A stretch of 64,000 nucleotides of DNA from Prorocentrum cordatum. Its lineage: Eukaryota > Sar > Dinophyceae > Prorocentrales > Prorocentraceae. The notes beneath the pieces are model-generated. The model was not told where the DNA came from. It was given only the letters and a program-made list of their open reading frames with translations, and made no database searches. A program made the translations under genes and the position numbers. Location of the stretch: the NCBI GenBank assembly GCA_963575745.1, contig CAUYUJ010009447.1, positions 308,523 to 372,522 on the forward strand. The letters run 5' to 3'. Below are positions 1 to 10,797 of the stretch, piece after piece. Every line of letters begins with the position of its first letter. Position 1 is the stretch's first letter.

Positions 1-2670
1 CTTCACCAACTCCATGCACGCCTCGGCAGTGTCGGCAGTGCGCATTCTCTTCCACTCGCCGCAGCTGTCGGAGGGGTAGCCCTCCTCGTGGATCTTGAGG
101 TAGCCCTGCTGCGCCTCCTCCTCCGCCTTCTGCGATGGTGAGAACGCGCGGGGGCAGAACTTCACCAGCAGCTTCTGGGCAAACTCGGGCTCGTTGTTGA
201 TGAGCGCCGTGAGGCCCGGGATGCGCTCGTAGTTGGTCTCCCAGGGCTCGCTCGCCCAGCCCCTGAGCACCAGTAGACTGTTCGTCGAGCTCTCGGCGAT
301 CGGGGCCATGAAGATCTGCACGCCCTTGTCCTTCAATGCCGTCGCCTTCATGGTCGTGCGGTACGCGTTGGTGTACTTGCCGTCCGAAAGCACCATGACG
401 GCGCTCTGCGCGTCGTCTCGGCCGTCTGCGAACATGTTGTCGGCCGCCTGGAGGGCCTGCATCATGTTGGTGAACCCACGCTGCCACTGCAGCCCAGCGA
501 TCGCCGTGCTGACGGACTCCAGGTCGCTCGTGATCGGGACCACCTCGAGGGCCGCCGCGACGGTTCCATTGTCGAAGTACTCGCCATTTCCGAACAGCAC
601 CAGCCCAATGCGCATGTCCTCCACGCCGTAGTACGTGCTCTGGTACTTGCTGGTGAGGTTCAGAGCGAACTTCTGGAGGATGTCGAAGCCCTCCTGCTTC
701 AGGGAGCCGCTGCCGTCGATCGCAATGACGAGGTCCTGCCTGGCGATGCAGATCTCGTCGCCGACGCAGTCCTGGGTGTTGCACTGCTGCATCTGGAAGC
801 GGTCGGGGTGCTTCTGCCCGGGGCACCTGCCGTTCGCGCGGATGGGGATGTCCACCTTGCGCACGCGCTCCTGGATGCCGCCGCCGCAGGCCATCGAGCA
901 AGGCTCCCACGCGGTCCACGGCATGAGCGTGCAGTCGCGGTCGCACGAACCGGTGTTGCACGGCTGCTCCTCGAGCGTGGTGTCGCATTCCGTCCCCCCG
1001 TTCTTGGGCTTCACGAGGATGGACCGGGTCTTTCCCTGGGTGCCGCCCCCGCACTCCTTGGAGCAGCCCGACCAGCCGGACCACTCGGACATGGAGCAGT
1101 GAACCGGGCAGTGGAACTGGTTGCACTTCATACCCTCGGTGCCGTTCTTGCGCTCGAAGAACAGAGGGGGGCAGGCCATGCCGAAGGAGTTCGGGGAGAC
1201 GATGACCTGCCTGGTGAGGTGCTTCATGCCGCCGCACGTGTCGACGTCGACGCCCCCGACGTCGGCGGGGCAGCTGTCGTCGCAGTCTACCGGTACTGAA
1301 CTGCCCCTCCCGTCGGTGGTGCACGGCCCCGCGGACCAGTCCGTCACGTCGCAGTCCTTGATCGACGCCGTGGGCGAGACGGTGCTGTACCGCATCAGCG
1401 CATTTCGCACGGTCCGGGTCCCACAGATGTTGGTGTAGAGGATCTCGCTCATGCGCTTTTTGCAGTCCGCCATCTTGATCGTAAAGGCACGCTCGATGTC
1501 GCGGTGCTGCTGCTGCTTCTCGCGCGTCGCCGCCGTGAGGGAATTGATCTCGGAGATGGCCTCGCCCAGCATCTCCGTGAACTTCATCTTGTTCGACCTC
1601 AGCGTCGCAATCTGCTCGTTCGTGTTCTCCTTCTCGCCCTCGTAGGCGTCGCGATTGCGCTGCATGGTGTAGGTCAGCTCGTCCACTAGGTCCTTGAACT
1701 TGCCCCACTCGAGCGCCATGAGGTCGTGGAGGTACCCGCAGTTGACCTGGCCGTTGATGCACTTCCTCGAGCCGCCCTTCGGCTGCTTGACCGACTTCGG
1801 CGGGGGCGCCTGATCGATCTGCAGCAGCGAGGGCGCCCCGGAGCTTGCGGCCCCCAGGACTTCCTGGAGCACCTTCTGCACCCTCGGCGACCGATTCAAT
1901 TTCGCCGCCAGGGAGGCGTCGCTCACCTCCACCCGGGTGCCGTTGTCCGAGTCGCAGATCTGGAACTGCGTGAGGGAGTAGGTGTCGTCACCGTAGGCGT
2001 TGGGACACTTGGACAGCTGCAGGATGGCGGTGAAGACATCCTGGTCATCCTGGCGCAGCGACAGTTCGTACGCGTTCTTCTCGCGTGTTGACTGGAAGCC
2101 CCGCTTCAGGATCCCCAGGGCGCCCTCCAGGTCGTTGATCCGAGTCTTCATGTCCGCGATGCCCCCTTCGGCCTCAGCCTTCATGCGCTCCTGGTCGGCG
2201 AGGTCCGAGCCCAGGTGCTCCAGGTCTGTCACCACCTGGCTGAAGACCATGCGGTTGCTCTCCTCGAACTCCTTGCACTCGACCTCGATCTGGTCCAGCT
2301 GCAGCCACGCGTCGTACATCATGTTGTTCAGATACACGCGGCCTTTCGCTAGCGACACCTCGCTGAACTGCCCGGCCGCCTGCCCCCCGTTGGACAGGTG
2401 CAGCAGGGACGTCACATCCTTGGGCAGCTTGTCCTCCAGCAGTGGCAGCGCATCGCTCAGCTTCATCTTCTTGTGCAGCTTATGCGCGATGTGCCGAGTT
2501 GTGGTGTCCCTGCTCCGCAGCATGTCCTGCACCATGTAGCCCACCTTCGCGCGCAAGCTGGTGCCAGCCACGGCTCGCTTCCCCTCGGCGTCCGCGCCGG
2601 AGCGGAGAAGGGCAGCGCGGCCCGGCGCGCAGAGGGCGAGAGCCAGGGCGAGGCCCAGCATCAGCCTCAT
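1..2670 (-). CDS. Secreted coiled-coil / TSP1 / VWA domain protein (3' end off window)
   Basis: One uninterrupted minus-strand frame of 890 codons runs from ATG at 2670 to the window edge, so the C-terminus is missing. Residues 1-19 (MRLMLGLALALALCAPGRA) form a signal peptide, which fixes this start. Helical, charged coiled-coil-like stretches lie at about 115-170 and 330-400. A degenerate thrombospondin type-1 repeat near 440 is followed by two clear ones (WSGWSGCSKECGGG near 530, WTAWEPCSMACGGG near 582). A von Willebrand A domain at about 640-835 keeps the MIDAS residues (DGSGS, a Thr in GFTNMM, Asp in LSDGKYT). A Cys-containing segment follows at the edge. TSP1 plus VWA is typical of extracellular adhesins, and the set resembles apicomplexan TRAP/MIC2 proteins; adhesion is an inference. 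No intron is visible. On the minus strand an AG two bases before the ATG (2673-2674) could be a trans-splice acceptor. The opposite strand also lacks stops, but its translations show no domains. Confidence 0.9.
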   Translation of the reverse strand, partial: MRLMLGLALALALCAPGRAALLRSGADAEGKRAVAGTSLRAKVGYMVQDMLRSRDTTTRHIAHKLHKKMKLSDALPLLEDKLPKDVTSLLHLSNGGQAAGQFSEVSLAKGRVYLNNMMYDAWLQLDQIEVECKEFEESNRMVFSQVVTDLEHLGSDLADQERMKAEAEGGIADMKTRINDLEGALGILKRGFQSTREKNAYELSLRQDDQDVFTAILQLSKCPNAYGDDTYSLTQFQICDSDNGTRVEVSDASLAAKLNRSPRVQKVLQEVLGAASSGAPSLLQIDQAPPPKSVKQPKGGSRKCINGQVNCGYLHDLMALEWGKFKDLVDELTYTMQRNRDAYEGEKENTNEQIATLRSNKMKFTEMLGEAISEINSLTAATREKQQQHRDIERAFTIKMADCKKRMSEILYTNICGTRTVRNALMRYSTVSPTASIKDCDVTDWSAGPCTTDGRGSSVPVDCDDSCPADVGGVDVDTCGGMKHLTRQVIVSPNSFGMACPPLFFERKNGTEGMKCNQFHCPVHCSMSEWSGWSGCSKECGGGTQGKTRSILVKPKNGGTECDTTLEEQPCNTGSCDRDCTLMPWTAWEPCSMACGGGIQERVRKVDIPIRANGRCPGQKHPDRFQMQQCNTQDCVGDEICIARQDLVIAIDGSGSLKQEGFDILQKFALNLTSKYQSTYYGVEDMRIGLVLFGNGEYFDNGTVAAALEVVPITSDLESVSTAIAGLQWQRGFTNMMQALQAADNMFADGRDDAQSAVMVLSDGKYTNAYRTTMKATALKDKGVQIFMAPIAESSTNSLLVLRGWASEPWETNYERIPGLTALINNEPEFAQKLLVKFCPRAFSPSQKAEEEAQQGYLKIHEEGYPSDSCGEWKRMRTADTAEACMELVK

Positions 2671-3365
2671 CGCTGCAGGCTGACTGGCCCTGGTATATGC
2701 TTCGTTGTCTGCGATGCTCGCGGGGGGCGAGTCGGAGAGGGCCACTTGGGGCAACAAGACGGCCACTTGAAGGACCATGGGAAAAGGCACGCGAGCCTCC
2801 CGACAAGTCACCTCGCGCTCCCCTCAGCGCCGTGCGTCAGCACCTGCGCGCCAGCATCGTGTCAGCACAATGCTTGGGCGGTGTATTGCTGACGCTGCGC
2901 GGCGGCGTTGTAGCGTGGCGCCGGCAACATTGAAGGAATTCAAATCCAAATTTTCCTGGAGCAGGCTCCACCAGAGAATTCCCCATTTCACTCAGTAGTG
3001 CTTGCACTTAGGGGTTCTTACTTCTCCTACTTCTGGAAACTGAATGGCTCAGCCGAGGCTTCGCCTGGTGCCCGCCAGTGGGCGCCTCGTGGGCGCCTCG
3101 TGCGATTGGTGGAAGAGCCTAATTTCCGCATGGGGCCCCCCCCAGGCCGCCTGTGGGCGCCTTGTGGGAGCCTCGTGCGATGGGCGGCCCCATGGCTTGC
3201 ACCACATGGCCTCTACGACAAAGCTTGCACCACATAGCTTACACCATTCAACTTGCATCACGCAGCTGACACCGCATGTGTACATACAGATATACGAATG
3301 TATTAGAACCACGCGCGCGCTTCGCGCGTTTAGGCTTTAGCGAGCTCTAGTTACGGTAAAAAGTG
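2671..3365. other. Intergenic DNA upstream of the VWA gene
   Basis: No domain-bearing frame is seen. An imperfect direct duplication of about 35 bp (GGGCGCC..GTG....CCTCGTGCGAT) occurs at about 3079-3112 and 3149-3185. A short run of imperfect CACCACAT/CTTGCA units lies at 3195-3275. No spliced-leader relic is found upstream of the gene. Confidence 0.5.
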
Positions 3366-4175
3366 AGGACAACGAGTGTCGCACAGGTCGTGCCCTCAGG
3401 GAGCTCCACCTGCGGCCCCAGAGACAGGCTTGGCTAGCGCTCGCCCGCCCTTGTCGGCACACATCTCACAAGGATCCCGCCCCACAAGAAGCTCCAACTA
3501 CCAGAGACAAGGTTCGCATGGTGGCACGCCTCTCACGTGGATCATGCCACGCAAATAGCTGCATGGGCGGTACCAGAGTGAAGCTTCATACCGTCACCCC
3601 GCTCACTTCGGCACACCTCTCACACAGATCGTGGCCCGCAAAGGGTTCCACGGACGGCCCTGGACACAAGGTTCTCATCCCGCCCTCCCGTCTACTGCGG
3701 CACACCCCGCACACGGATCGTGGCCCACAGGGGTCTCCAACTACGGCCCCAAAGGCGAAGTTCGCACTGCGCCCCCCCTGGCTCTTGCGGCACACACCCC
3801 ATTACGCGGATCGTGCCCACAAGGAGCGCCACCTAAAGGCCCAAGACACGGTTCGTACAGCGCTCCCCCGCCCATGTCGGCAGACCCGTCACGCGAGCCA
3901 TGCCCCAAAGGGTGCCCCCGCCCACGTCGGAACATGCCTCGCACGGGTCGTGCCCGGAGGTGGCCCACCCGTCCGTGGCCTTTTGGTGGGGGCGTTTGCG
4001 CCAGGGTACCCGAATTGTTCGGCACACCCTTCGCGCGGATCGTGCCCTGCAAGGAATTCAGGAATTCAGCGCACCCGTGCACGCGTGCTCCGCACCAGCC
4101 ATCTTCCCGCATTGCCCCGCGGCGCACAGTGTATGAAGGGAGGCCCGCGCCCTGCGCTGCCCATGGCTGCATAGG
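3366..4175. repeat. Diverged tandem array of the 90-bp family
   Basis: Units recur every 70-100 bp and contain CGGCACACC, TCACACGGATCGTGGCCC and a run of CTCCAnCnACGGCCC. They are diverged relatives of the clean 90-bp array at 19785-20992. Frames on both strands stay open only because the unit is GC-rich and stop-poor. Confidence 0.65.
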
Positions 4176-4254
4176 GATGGGTCCGTCGCCACACGAATTA
4201 CTTGCTTATCTATGGCCTTCGGTCCATACCGCTACTGTACCTGAGTTTTGGGCC

Positions 4255-4610
4255 AGAAGATCCTTGGATACCTCTAATTCGGGATCTCTTGGCATGAGGC
4301 ATGCTTCTCGGGCGCTTCGTGGAGCGAGTGCTGAAGCTTCTTGTGGCCTCAAGTGGGCCATGTGGGGGCCTCTTGGGGTATCGTTTGTGGCCCTTGGGGG
4401 GCCCACTCGTGGCAGAGGGCTCGAATTGTCAGTTGGCGTTCCTCCTCTTGGACTCCTCTTGGGGCGTCTTGGGCGCCTATTGGGCCGTCTTGGGGCTCTC
4501 TTGGGTCGTCCTGCGGCTCTCTTGGAAGCCTCTTTGGCCGGCCGTCTTGGAGCGATATGTGGGGCTTCTTGGGCCGCTTTGGATTCTGCTAAGACCCGCA
4601 AGTGCGAATC
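4255..4610. repeat. CTTGGG/CCTCTTGG-rich low-complexity block
   Basis: Dense, irregular units such as GGGCCTCTTGGG and GCCGTCTTGGGGC. This is the reverse complement of the CCAAGAGG-rich blocks elsewhere in the window. No fixed period could be set by eye. Confidence 0.6.
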
Positions 4611-5149
4611 TGCTTTTAAAAAAGCACGTTCCCCTAGGGGGTGAATAATTTTGACCTCCTGAGGCCCGCCATATCTTGGAGCCTTCGACGTCTTCGGGGC
4701 CTCTTGAACCGCCCTGAAACAATATTCAGGCGTCTTCGGCGCTGGTTGCTTTTTGGTGGCCTCCGCGAGGCCCCGGAAGGGGTCAAACACGTGGTGGGGG
4801 AAATCTGGGAGTGTGTCCCAGCCCGGGCCCCAGGCCCCCGGTGCGCCAGCTTATACGCAGGTCGTCTGGGGGCCCTCACCGAGCCCTGGCGTCTCTGTCT
4901 GCCCCGCACCCTGCGTTCTCCCTTTTTCCGATGCGAGCCGTGCGCAGAGACTTTGAAATCCGCCGATCCGGCGTGTGAGTTTCAAAGACCCTCAGATATA
5001 GCCTGAGCCTCAGCTCTTGAGCTTCAGCTCTGCTGGGGGGGGTGGCTCTGCCGGGGTGGGGGGAGGGGGGGGGGTCGAGTCAATTTTGGTGGCGCAATCG
5101 GAGCTCCAGCTCACTCCGGGTCGGCCCCTCGCCCCGGAGAGCTCGAAGG
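4611..5149. other. No supportable feature
   Basis: GC-rich spacer with a G-rich run near 5033-5075 and small AGCT-rich inverted motifs at 5000-5030. No protein domain, RNA gene or long repeat was recognised. Confidence 0.4.
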
Positions 5150-5830
5150 CGGGCTCATACAAAAACCCAGCGGCCGCCCAGACGGCCCAAGAGGACCCTG
5201 AGTGGCCGAAACATCGCTCCAAGACACCCAATATGTTTCTCAGACAGCTCCAGAAGCCTCCAACGTACCCTCCCGACACCTCCTAAGAGTGCCCAAAGAC
5301 GGAAAATCTGTCCCATTCCCTTGGGAAAACTATTTTTTTTGTTGCATTTTCGCTTCTTCGGCCTTCGCAATGTCCAACACGGCCCAAGAGACCTCCCAAA
5401 CAGGCCCAGAGGCTATCAAAAGGGCCCCAAGTCGGCCCAAAAATAACCCAAGACGGCCCGGGAGGCCCCCACTATAGCCCAAGCGAAGCTCAGGACGGGC
5501 CCAAGAAGCGCCCAAGAGGGCCCCATGGCGGCCCCAAAAGGGCCCAAGATTGCCCAAGAGGCGCCCAGGAGGCACCAAAATGGCCCTAGGAATCCCCAAG
5601 AAACCCCGAGAGGCTCCAAGTGGCCCTCGAGAGGCCCCCAAAAGGCGCCCAAAAACGCCCCCGAAGGCTTAGAAATTACCTCCCCCACACCCCCAGGAGG
5701 CCTCCAGGAGGCCTCCTGCATGCTCCCCAGGAAGCCCCAAAGGCCCCCAAGAGGCTCAACAATCACCTCCAAGACGCCCCCCCAGGAGTCGTCGAAGATG
5801 CGTCGTACAGGCCACTCAAGAAACCCACGC
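5150..5830. repeat. CCAAGAGG-rich low-complexity block
   Basis: Irregular units such as GCCCAAGAGGCCCC and CCAAGACGGCCC fill this stretch in plus orientation. It is the complement of the 4255-4610 block about 0.6 kb away, so the two could pair imperfectly. Confidence 0.6.
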
Positions 5831-6060
5831 AATGCCTCCAAGCTGTTTCTAAACCAATTTCGTTTGAACAAGCGCGCTGGGGCGAAAACGTCTTTCTGAC
5901 AGCGGGATCGCCCCGGATCGGCGGCACCGGCCGGAGGCCTCCACAATACCTGAAGGGTTCTGGGTAAACCTGCTTCTCATCCTTACTCCTTCTTCCTCCT
6001 CCTCATCACCAGTGACATTCAGTGGGTGGTGCGATTCAGTTTCAGGCAGCTCCACACTGG

Positions 6061-6425
6061 TCTTCAGCCTCTCTTCGGCAGCTTTGATGCCTCATTGGGG
6101 TCATCTGTGGCCGTCTTGGGGCGACTTTAAGGGAGCAGTTGGGCCGTCTTGGACCCTGCGAAAACTTAAATGGTGAATGTGCTACGAAAGCCGGCGTCCC
6201 GCAAGGAATGAAACGACTTGGGCCTCTTGGGACCTTCTTGAACGGTCTTTCGGAGCTCTCTCGGGGGGTCTTGGAAACCTCTGCTGCAGCCAGGAGGTTA
6301 TCTTGAGCGGTCCTGGGGCGCCTTCGGGGCGTTTTCGGGTGCTCTTCGCAGCTTCTCGGGCAGTCTCGAAGCCATGGAGGGCGCTTTTTGAACGCCCCGA
6401 GGGCTGTCTTGAGAGCCGATGGTGT
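6061..6425. repeat. CTTGGG-type low-complexity block
   Basis: GGGGCGTCTTGGG/GCCTCTTGGGACC-type units in the orientation opposite to 5150-5830. Confidence 0.45.
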
Positions 6426-6944
6426 CATCAGGCCGAGCTCACCTGCGAGTCTGCCCAGCAGCCTGACACGCCCGCGCGCGAGTGGCATACCGATGCCCGC
6501 TGGAGACTCCCTGGTGCTAAACCATCAAAAATTATTCCGGCGGTAGGACCCCGCATGATAATCCTTTCGGCTAATCTGGAAATGACCCTCATCGTCGTCC
6601 TCGTGATTGTTGAAGCGCCTTTACTGTCTCCTCTGCGTCATTCTCCTCCTCGCCCTGGCGCAGGCTCTCCTCCCGCCCCTTACGTTGTCCTTTCCTCGCC
6701 TCTTTGATTTGTTTTTTTCCCCCGCCACCTCCTCCCCTTTCTATTGCGTGCGCGCGCATGTCGATTTTCCTCGGCGCCGTCGCTGCCTCGGCCAACACGG
6801 GCGCAATCTCTAATTGCCACATCGCGCCGCAGCTGTTGGGACAACCCCGCGGGCCAGGTCGCCGGGGCTACCCCGCGAGCCGCTGGCGCGCGAGACCAAG
6901 CCGCTAGGACAACCCCGCGGGCTTCGACCGGGGCACCGCCGCGC
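6426..6944. other. No supportable feature
   Basis: Unique-looking spacer with a pyrimidine-rich segment at 6640-6745. A near-duplicate phrase around GGACAACCCCGCGGGC appears at 6838 and 6907. No domain-bearing frame was found. Confidence 0.4.
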
Positions 6945-7322
6945 TCAGGCTGGGGGCAGCACGAAGCCCAGCTCTGCCGCCGCGAGCTGCTCCGCCTCTG
7001 CCCTGGAGCTCCCCGCTCTGATGTCGAAGCCCAGGAGCGCCTCCCGCAAGGATGCCAGCGGTCCTCGCTCCAGGAACTGTCGCGGCGGCGGCCGCAGGAT
7101 CAGCACATTCCGCATGCGCGTGGCGCGGGGGAACATGACGTAGAGGTGCAGCCACCACCGGTCGTCCAACATGCCCGTGCGGCTAGCGTCTTCGTTCCTC
7201 GCGCAATCCATGATGACGCCCTTGCGCACCGTCTGGCCCTGCGACAACGTGGAAGTGAGGTAGGACGCGTGCGTCATGTGAACCCCGAACGGCGCGCGGC
7301 GTCGGGCCCCGAGCTTTGCCAC
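6945..7322 (-). pseudogene. PIF1/RecD-like superfamily 1 helicase C-terminal fragment
   Basis: A 125-aa open frame holds the C-terminal motifs of an SF1 helicase. LTSTLSQGQT corresponds to motif V (usual SQG..). It is followed by WWLHLYVMFPRAT, matching motif VI, where the usual FSRAT serine is Pro here. The conserved tail LILRPPP..FLERGP comes next. The Walker A/B half is absent: upstream (right), homology ends where the 163-bp satellite begins. This is therefore a truncated copy, probably left by a mobile element or retroposed helicase. Helicase fragments of this type recur in dinoflagellate genomes (established knowledge from memory, not searched). It is unlikely to be functional. Confidence 0.6.
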
Positions 7323-7339
7323 GTGAACTCAGGCCCCAG

Positions 7340-9470
7340 GAGCCCAAACAGGACGACTCTTAAGGTTCCGATGACCCGCCTCGGATTTCGAACGTGAGCT
7401 GCGGGCCCCATGGGAAGGGGGCCCCCGCCTGAGACTTCCTCGCATATCACTCACAGACGAAGTTCCTGCCTGATACTTCCTCCAGATTCAGCCTCACGGG
7501 CCCAAAAATGACGACCGTTACACGTTTTCCGATGACCTGCTTCGGATTACAAACATAAGTTGCGGGCCCCATAGGGAGGTGGCCGCCGCCTGAGACTTCC
7601 TCGCAATTCACTCACAAACGGAACTCCCGCCTGAAACTTCCTCCATATTCACATCCCAGGAGCCCAGCAATGATGACAGTTACGAATTTTCCAAAATGAC
7701 CCGCCTCGGATTTCGAATGTGAGCTGCGGGCCCCATGGGGCAAGGGCTCCCGCCGGAGACTTCCTCGCAATTCACTCGCAGGCAAGGCTCCCGCCTGATA
7801 CTTCTCCCGAATTCAAGCTTCAAGGGCCCAAAGATGACGACAGGTACGAATTCCGGATGACCCGCTCGGATGACAAAAGTGTCAACTGCGGGCCCCATAG
7901 GGAGGGGGCCGCCGCCGGAGACTTCCATGCAAATCACTCACAGACGAGGCTCCGGCTGAAACTTCCTCCATATTCACATCCCAGGAGCCCAGCAATGATG
8001 ACAGTTACGAATTTTCCAAAATGACCCGCCTCGGATTTCGAATGTGAGCTGCGGGCCCCATGGGGCAAGGGCTCCCGCCGGAGACTTCCTCGCAATTCAC
8101 TCGCAGGCAAGGCTCCCGCCTGATACTTCTCCCGAATTCAAGCTTCAAGGGCCCAAAGATGACGACAGGTACGAATTCCGGATGACCCGCTCGGATGACA
8201 AAAGTGACAACTGCGGGCCCCATAGGGAGGGGGCCGCCGCCGGAGACTTCCATGCAAATCACTCACAGACGGAACTCCCGCCTGAAACTTCCTCCATATT
8301 CACATCCCAGGAGCCCAGCAATGATGACAGTTACGAATTTTCCAAAATGACCCGCCTCGGATTTCGAATGTGAGCTGCGGGCCCCATGGGGCAAGGGCTC
8401 CCGCCGGAGACTTCCTCGCAATTCACTCGCAGGCAAGGCTCCCGCCTGATACTTCTCCCGAATTCAAGCTTCAAGGGCCCAAAGATGACGACAGGTACGA
8501 ATTCCGGATGACCCGCTCGGATGACAAAAGTGACAACTGCGGGCCCCATAGGGAGGGGGCCGCCGCCGGAGACTTCCATGCAAATCACTCACAGACGGAA
8601 CACCCGCCTGAAACTTCCTCCATATTCACATCCCAGGAGCCCAGCAATGATGACAGTTACGAATTTTCCAAAATGACCCGCCTCGGATTTCGAATGTGAG
8701 CTGCGGGCCCCATGGGGCAAGGGCTCCCGCCGGAGACTTCCTCGCAATTCACTCGCAGGCAAGGCTCCCGCCTGATACTTCTCCCGAATTCAAGCTTCAA
8801 GGGCCCAAAGATGACGACAGGTACGAATTCCGGATGACCCGCTCGGATGACAAAAGTGTCAACTGCGGGCCCCACAGGGAGGGGGCCGCCGCCGGAGACT
8901 TCCATGCAAATCACTCACAGACGAGGCTCCGGCTGATACTCCTCCCGAATTCAAGCTTCAGGGGCCCAAAAATGGCGACAGTTACGAATTTCCCGATGAC
9001 CCGCTCGGATTGCAACCGTGAGCTGCGTGCCCCATAGGGAGGGAGCTCCCGTCTGTGATTTCCTCACAATTCCCTCACAGACGAAGCTCCCACGTGATAC
9101 TTCCCCCAAGTTCAAGCCTCAGGGGGCACAGCAATGACAACTGCTACACGTTTGAGGATGACCCGCGCTCGGATTCCAAACTTGAGCTGCGGGGTCCATA
9201 GGGGGGAGGCTCCCGCCTGAGACTTCCTCGCAATTGACTCACAGACGAGGCTGCCGCCTCATACTTCTCCCGCTGCCGCCTGATACTTCTCTCGTATTCA
9301 AGCCTCACGGGCCCGTAAAGTGATGACAATTACGAGTTTACGGATGACCCGCTCGGATTACAAACTTGAGCTGCGGGCCCAATAAGGGGGCTCCCGCCTG
9401 AGACCTCCTAGCAATTCACTCACAGACAGAGCTCCCGCCCAATACTGCTTCCATATTCAAGCCTCAGGAG
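7340..9470. repeat. 163-bp satellite with a 326-bp higher-order core
   Basis: Monomers of about 160-165 bp contain GATGACCCGCTCGGAT, GAGCTGCGGGCCCCATAGGG, ACTTCCTCGCAATTCACTC and a GGGCCCAAAGATGACGAC-type end. In the core (about 7660-8930) two monomer types alternate as a near-identical 326-bp dimer, with equivalent points at 7719, 8044, 8370 and 8696. Monomers on both sides (7340-7660, 8930-9470) are visibly more diverged. Open frames of about 109 aa in each dimer are by-products of the repeat, because 326 is not divisible by 3. Confidence 0.9.
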
Positions 9471-9510
9471 CCCAAACGTGTCGGCAGTTACGAGGTTCCG
9501 ATGGCCCGTA

Positions 9511-9592
9511 GTGATGATGATGATGATGAATAGAATGATTGATGGTGATGATGTTGCTGATGAAGATGATGCTGATGATGATGATGATCGGA
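9511..9592. repeat. (GAT)n microsatellite
   Basis: Interrupted GATGAT triplets flanking the right edge of the satellite. Confidence 0.8.
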
Positions 9593-9829
9593 GGAATGGG
9601 TGTGAAGAGGAGAGGGTGTGGGAGGACTGCGCGGGAAACCCCGAGAAAACAAGGACCCCACTTAGGATGTGGGGAATGATGGCAAGGACGAGCGACCATA
9701 TCCTGAATGCCAATGACGCCGAAAGAGCGGCGGGGAGCGGCTCAGGAGGCCCCCGGGGGGGGACCCATATTTGGGGTTCGAGGCCGTGATTTCAGGGCCC
9801 TCATTTCCTTCTCCAGGTAGGCGTATCTA

Positions 9830-9955
9830 TATATATATACATACATACATACATACATACATACACACACATCTATATCTGAATATATGCATGTGTGTAG
9901 GAATTTGTATGTATATAGTATATGTATGCATGTATGTGTGTAACTACATATGTGT
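9830..9955. repeat. (TA)n/(TACA)n/(TATG)n microsatellite
   Basis: Runs of TATATA, ATACATACATAC and TATGTATG directly before the dispersed repeat at 9961. Confidence 0.8.
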
Positions 9956-9960
9956 ATGGA

Positions 9961-10315
9961 AATTCGCCGGCCCGACGGCCAGAGGTGTGCTAAGATCTCC
10001 GGTAACTACTTAACAATATTTCTAATTCGCGCGCGCGGGGCGGCCCCTGGGGGTACCCGGACGAAAAATACCCCGGCCGATCCCTGGCCGGGTCCCGGGC
10101 GATCCCCAGGGGGGAGGCTATTTTTCGCCACCCCTCACGAGGATCGTGGCCTCCGAGGGGGCGGTTGCAAGAGCCCCCCAAGAGGCCCCAGGGGAGCCCA
10201 AGACGCCGCCAAGGAGCCCCAAGACGCTCCCCAAAAACCCCCAAGATGCCCCAAAGACGGACCAAAGAGGCCCCAAATAACGTTCCAGGGCCGGCGGAAT
10301 GAGCGAAGCGATTAA
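9961..10315. repeat. Composite dispersed repeat, copy 1
   Basis: Shares its left end (TCGCCGGCCC..CGG/GGCCAGAG..GTGCTAAGATCTCCGG, then CGCGCGCGGGGCGGCCCCTG and CGAAAAATACCCCG) and right end (GGCCGGCGGAATGAGCGAAG) with 22016-23038. The centre is CCAAGAGG-type filler and differs in length. The outermost CGCCGGCCC is inverted at the other end. Confidence 0.75.
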
Positions 10316-10445
10316 ATTAAAATGGATGTATGCATGTACGTATAAATATCAAAAACAATTTACATGTGTACATGAATGTATATGTATGTATGTGAATGAA
10401 TTATGTATGAGTGTGTATATATATACATATACACACATGTGTATT

Positions 10446-10491
<46 letters not shown>
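10316..10491. repeat. (TA)n-rich tract, left flank of the tyrosine-recombinase element
   Basis: TATG/TACA runs grading into about 40 bp of pure TA directly against the B2 repeat at 10492. A matching TA tract borders the other end at 17044. Confidence 0.85.
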
Positions 10492-10494
<3 letters not shown>

Positions 10495-10618
10495 TGCCAA
10501 GACCAGATAAACTAGAATCATATGAAGATGCCACCTTGGAAACATCGCCTGCCTAAAAACTGGGGCCGAACGAGTCTGACACGTGTGAGTCGTCAAAAAC
10601 TGCGAGGGCCCACGACCC
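10492..10618 (-). repeat. B2 terminal direct repeat
   Basis: 127 bp matching 10798-10924 with scattered substitutions. It shares TTCTGCCAAGACCAGA, ACATCGCCTGCCTAAA-type and GAGTCTGACACGTGTGAGTC blocks. It is the outermost 3' repeat of the element. Confidence 0.9.
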
Positions 10619-10648
10619 AGAGGGAAAGGGAGGAGGAGAGGAGGCAGG

Positions 10649-10793
10649 TGGACCGCGAAAAAACTTGAGCCGTAAGTTTACGGATCAGAACATGTCGTTT
10701 GAAAAGCCGTCGTTTGCTTCACAACCGTTTGGCACCGAAGCGTCTCAGACGAGATACGGCCCAGGCTCAAGGAGTACCCCATTATTCAAGCAC
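10649..10793 (-). repeat. A2 internal repeat
   Basis: 145 bp, gap-free match to A1 at 16899-17043, sharing GCCGTAAGTTTACGGATCAG and CAGACGAGATACGGCCCAGG. GCCGTAAGTTTACGG carries a short internal dyad (CCGTAA..TTACGG) that could be a recombination core. Confidence 0.9.
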
Positions 10794-10797
10794 TCCT

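Noticed and set aside
233-2892. Plus-strand frames over the left edge
   Set aside because: They are antisense shadows of the minus-strand TSP1/VWA gene, which has a signal peptide and intact domain motifs.
7719-9037. Series of ~109-aa plus-strand proteins
   Set aside because: Repeat-derived; the 326-bp period is not a multiple of three and start/stop overlaps recur by repetition.
10661-10675. CTTGAGCC at the edge of repeat A2, like the end of the spliced leader
   Set aside because: Only eight bases match, the A1 copy reads differently there, and the rest of the leader is absent.
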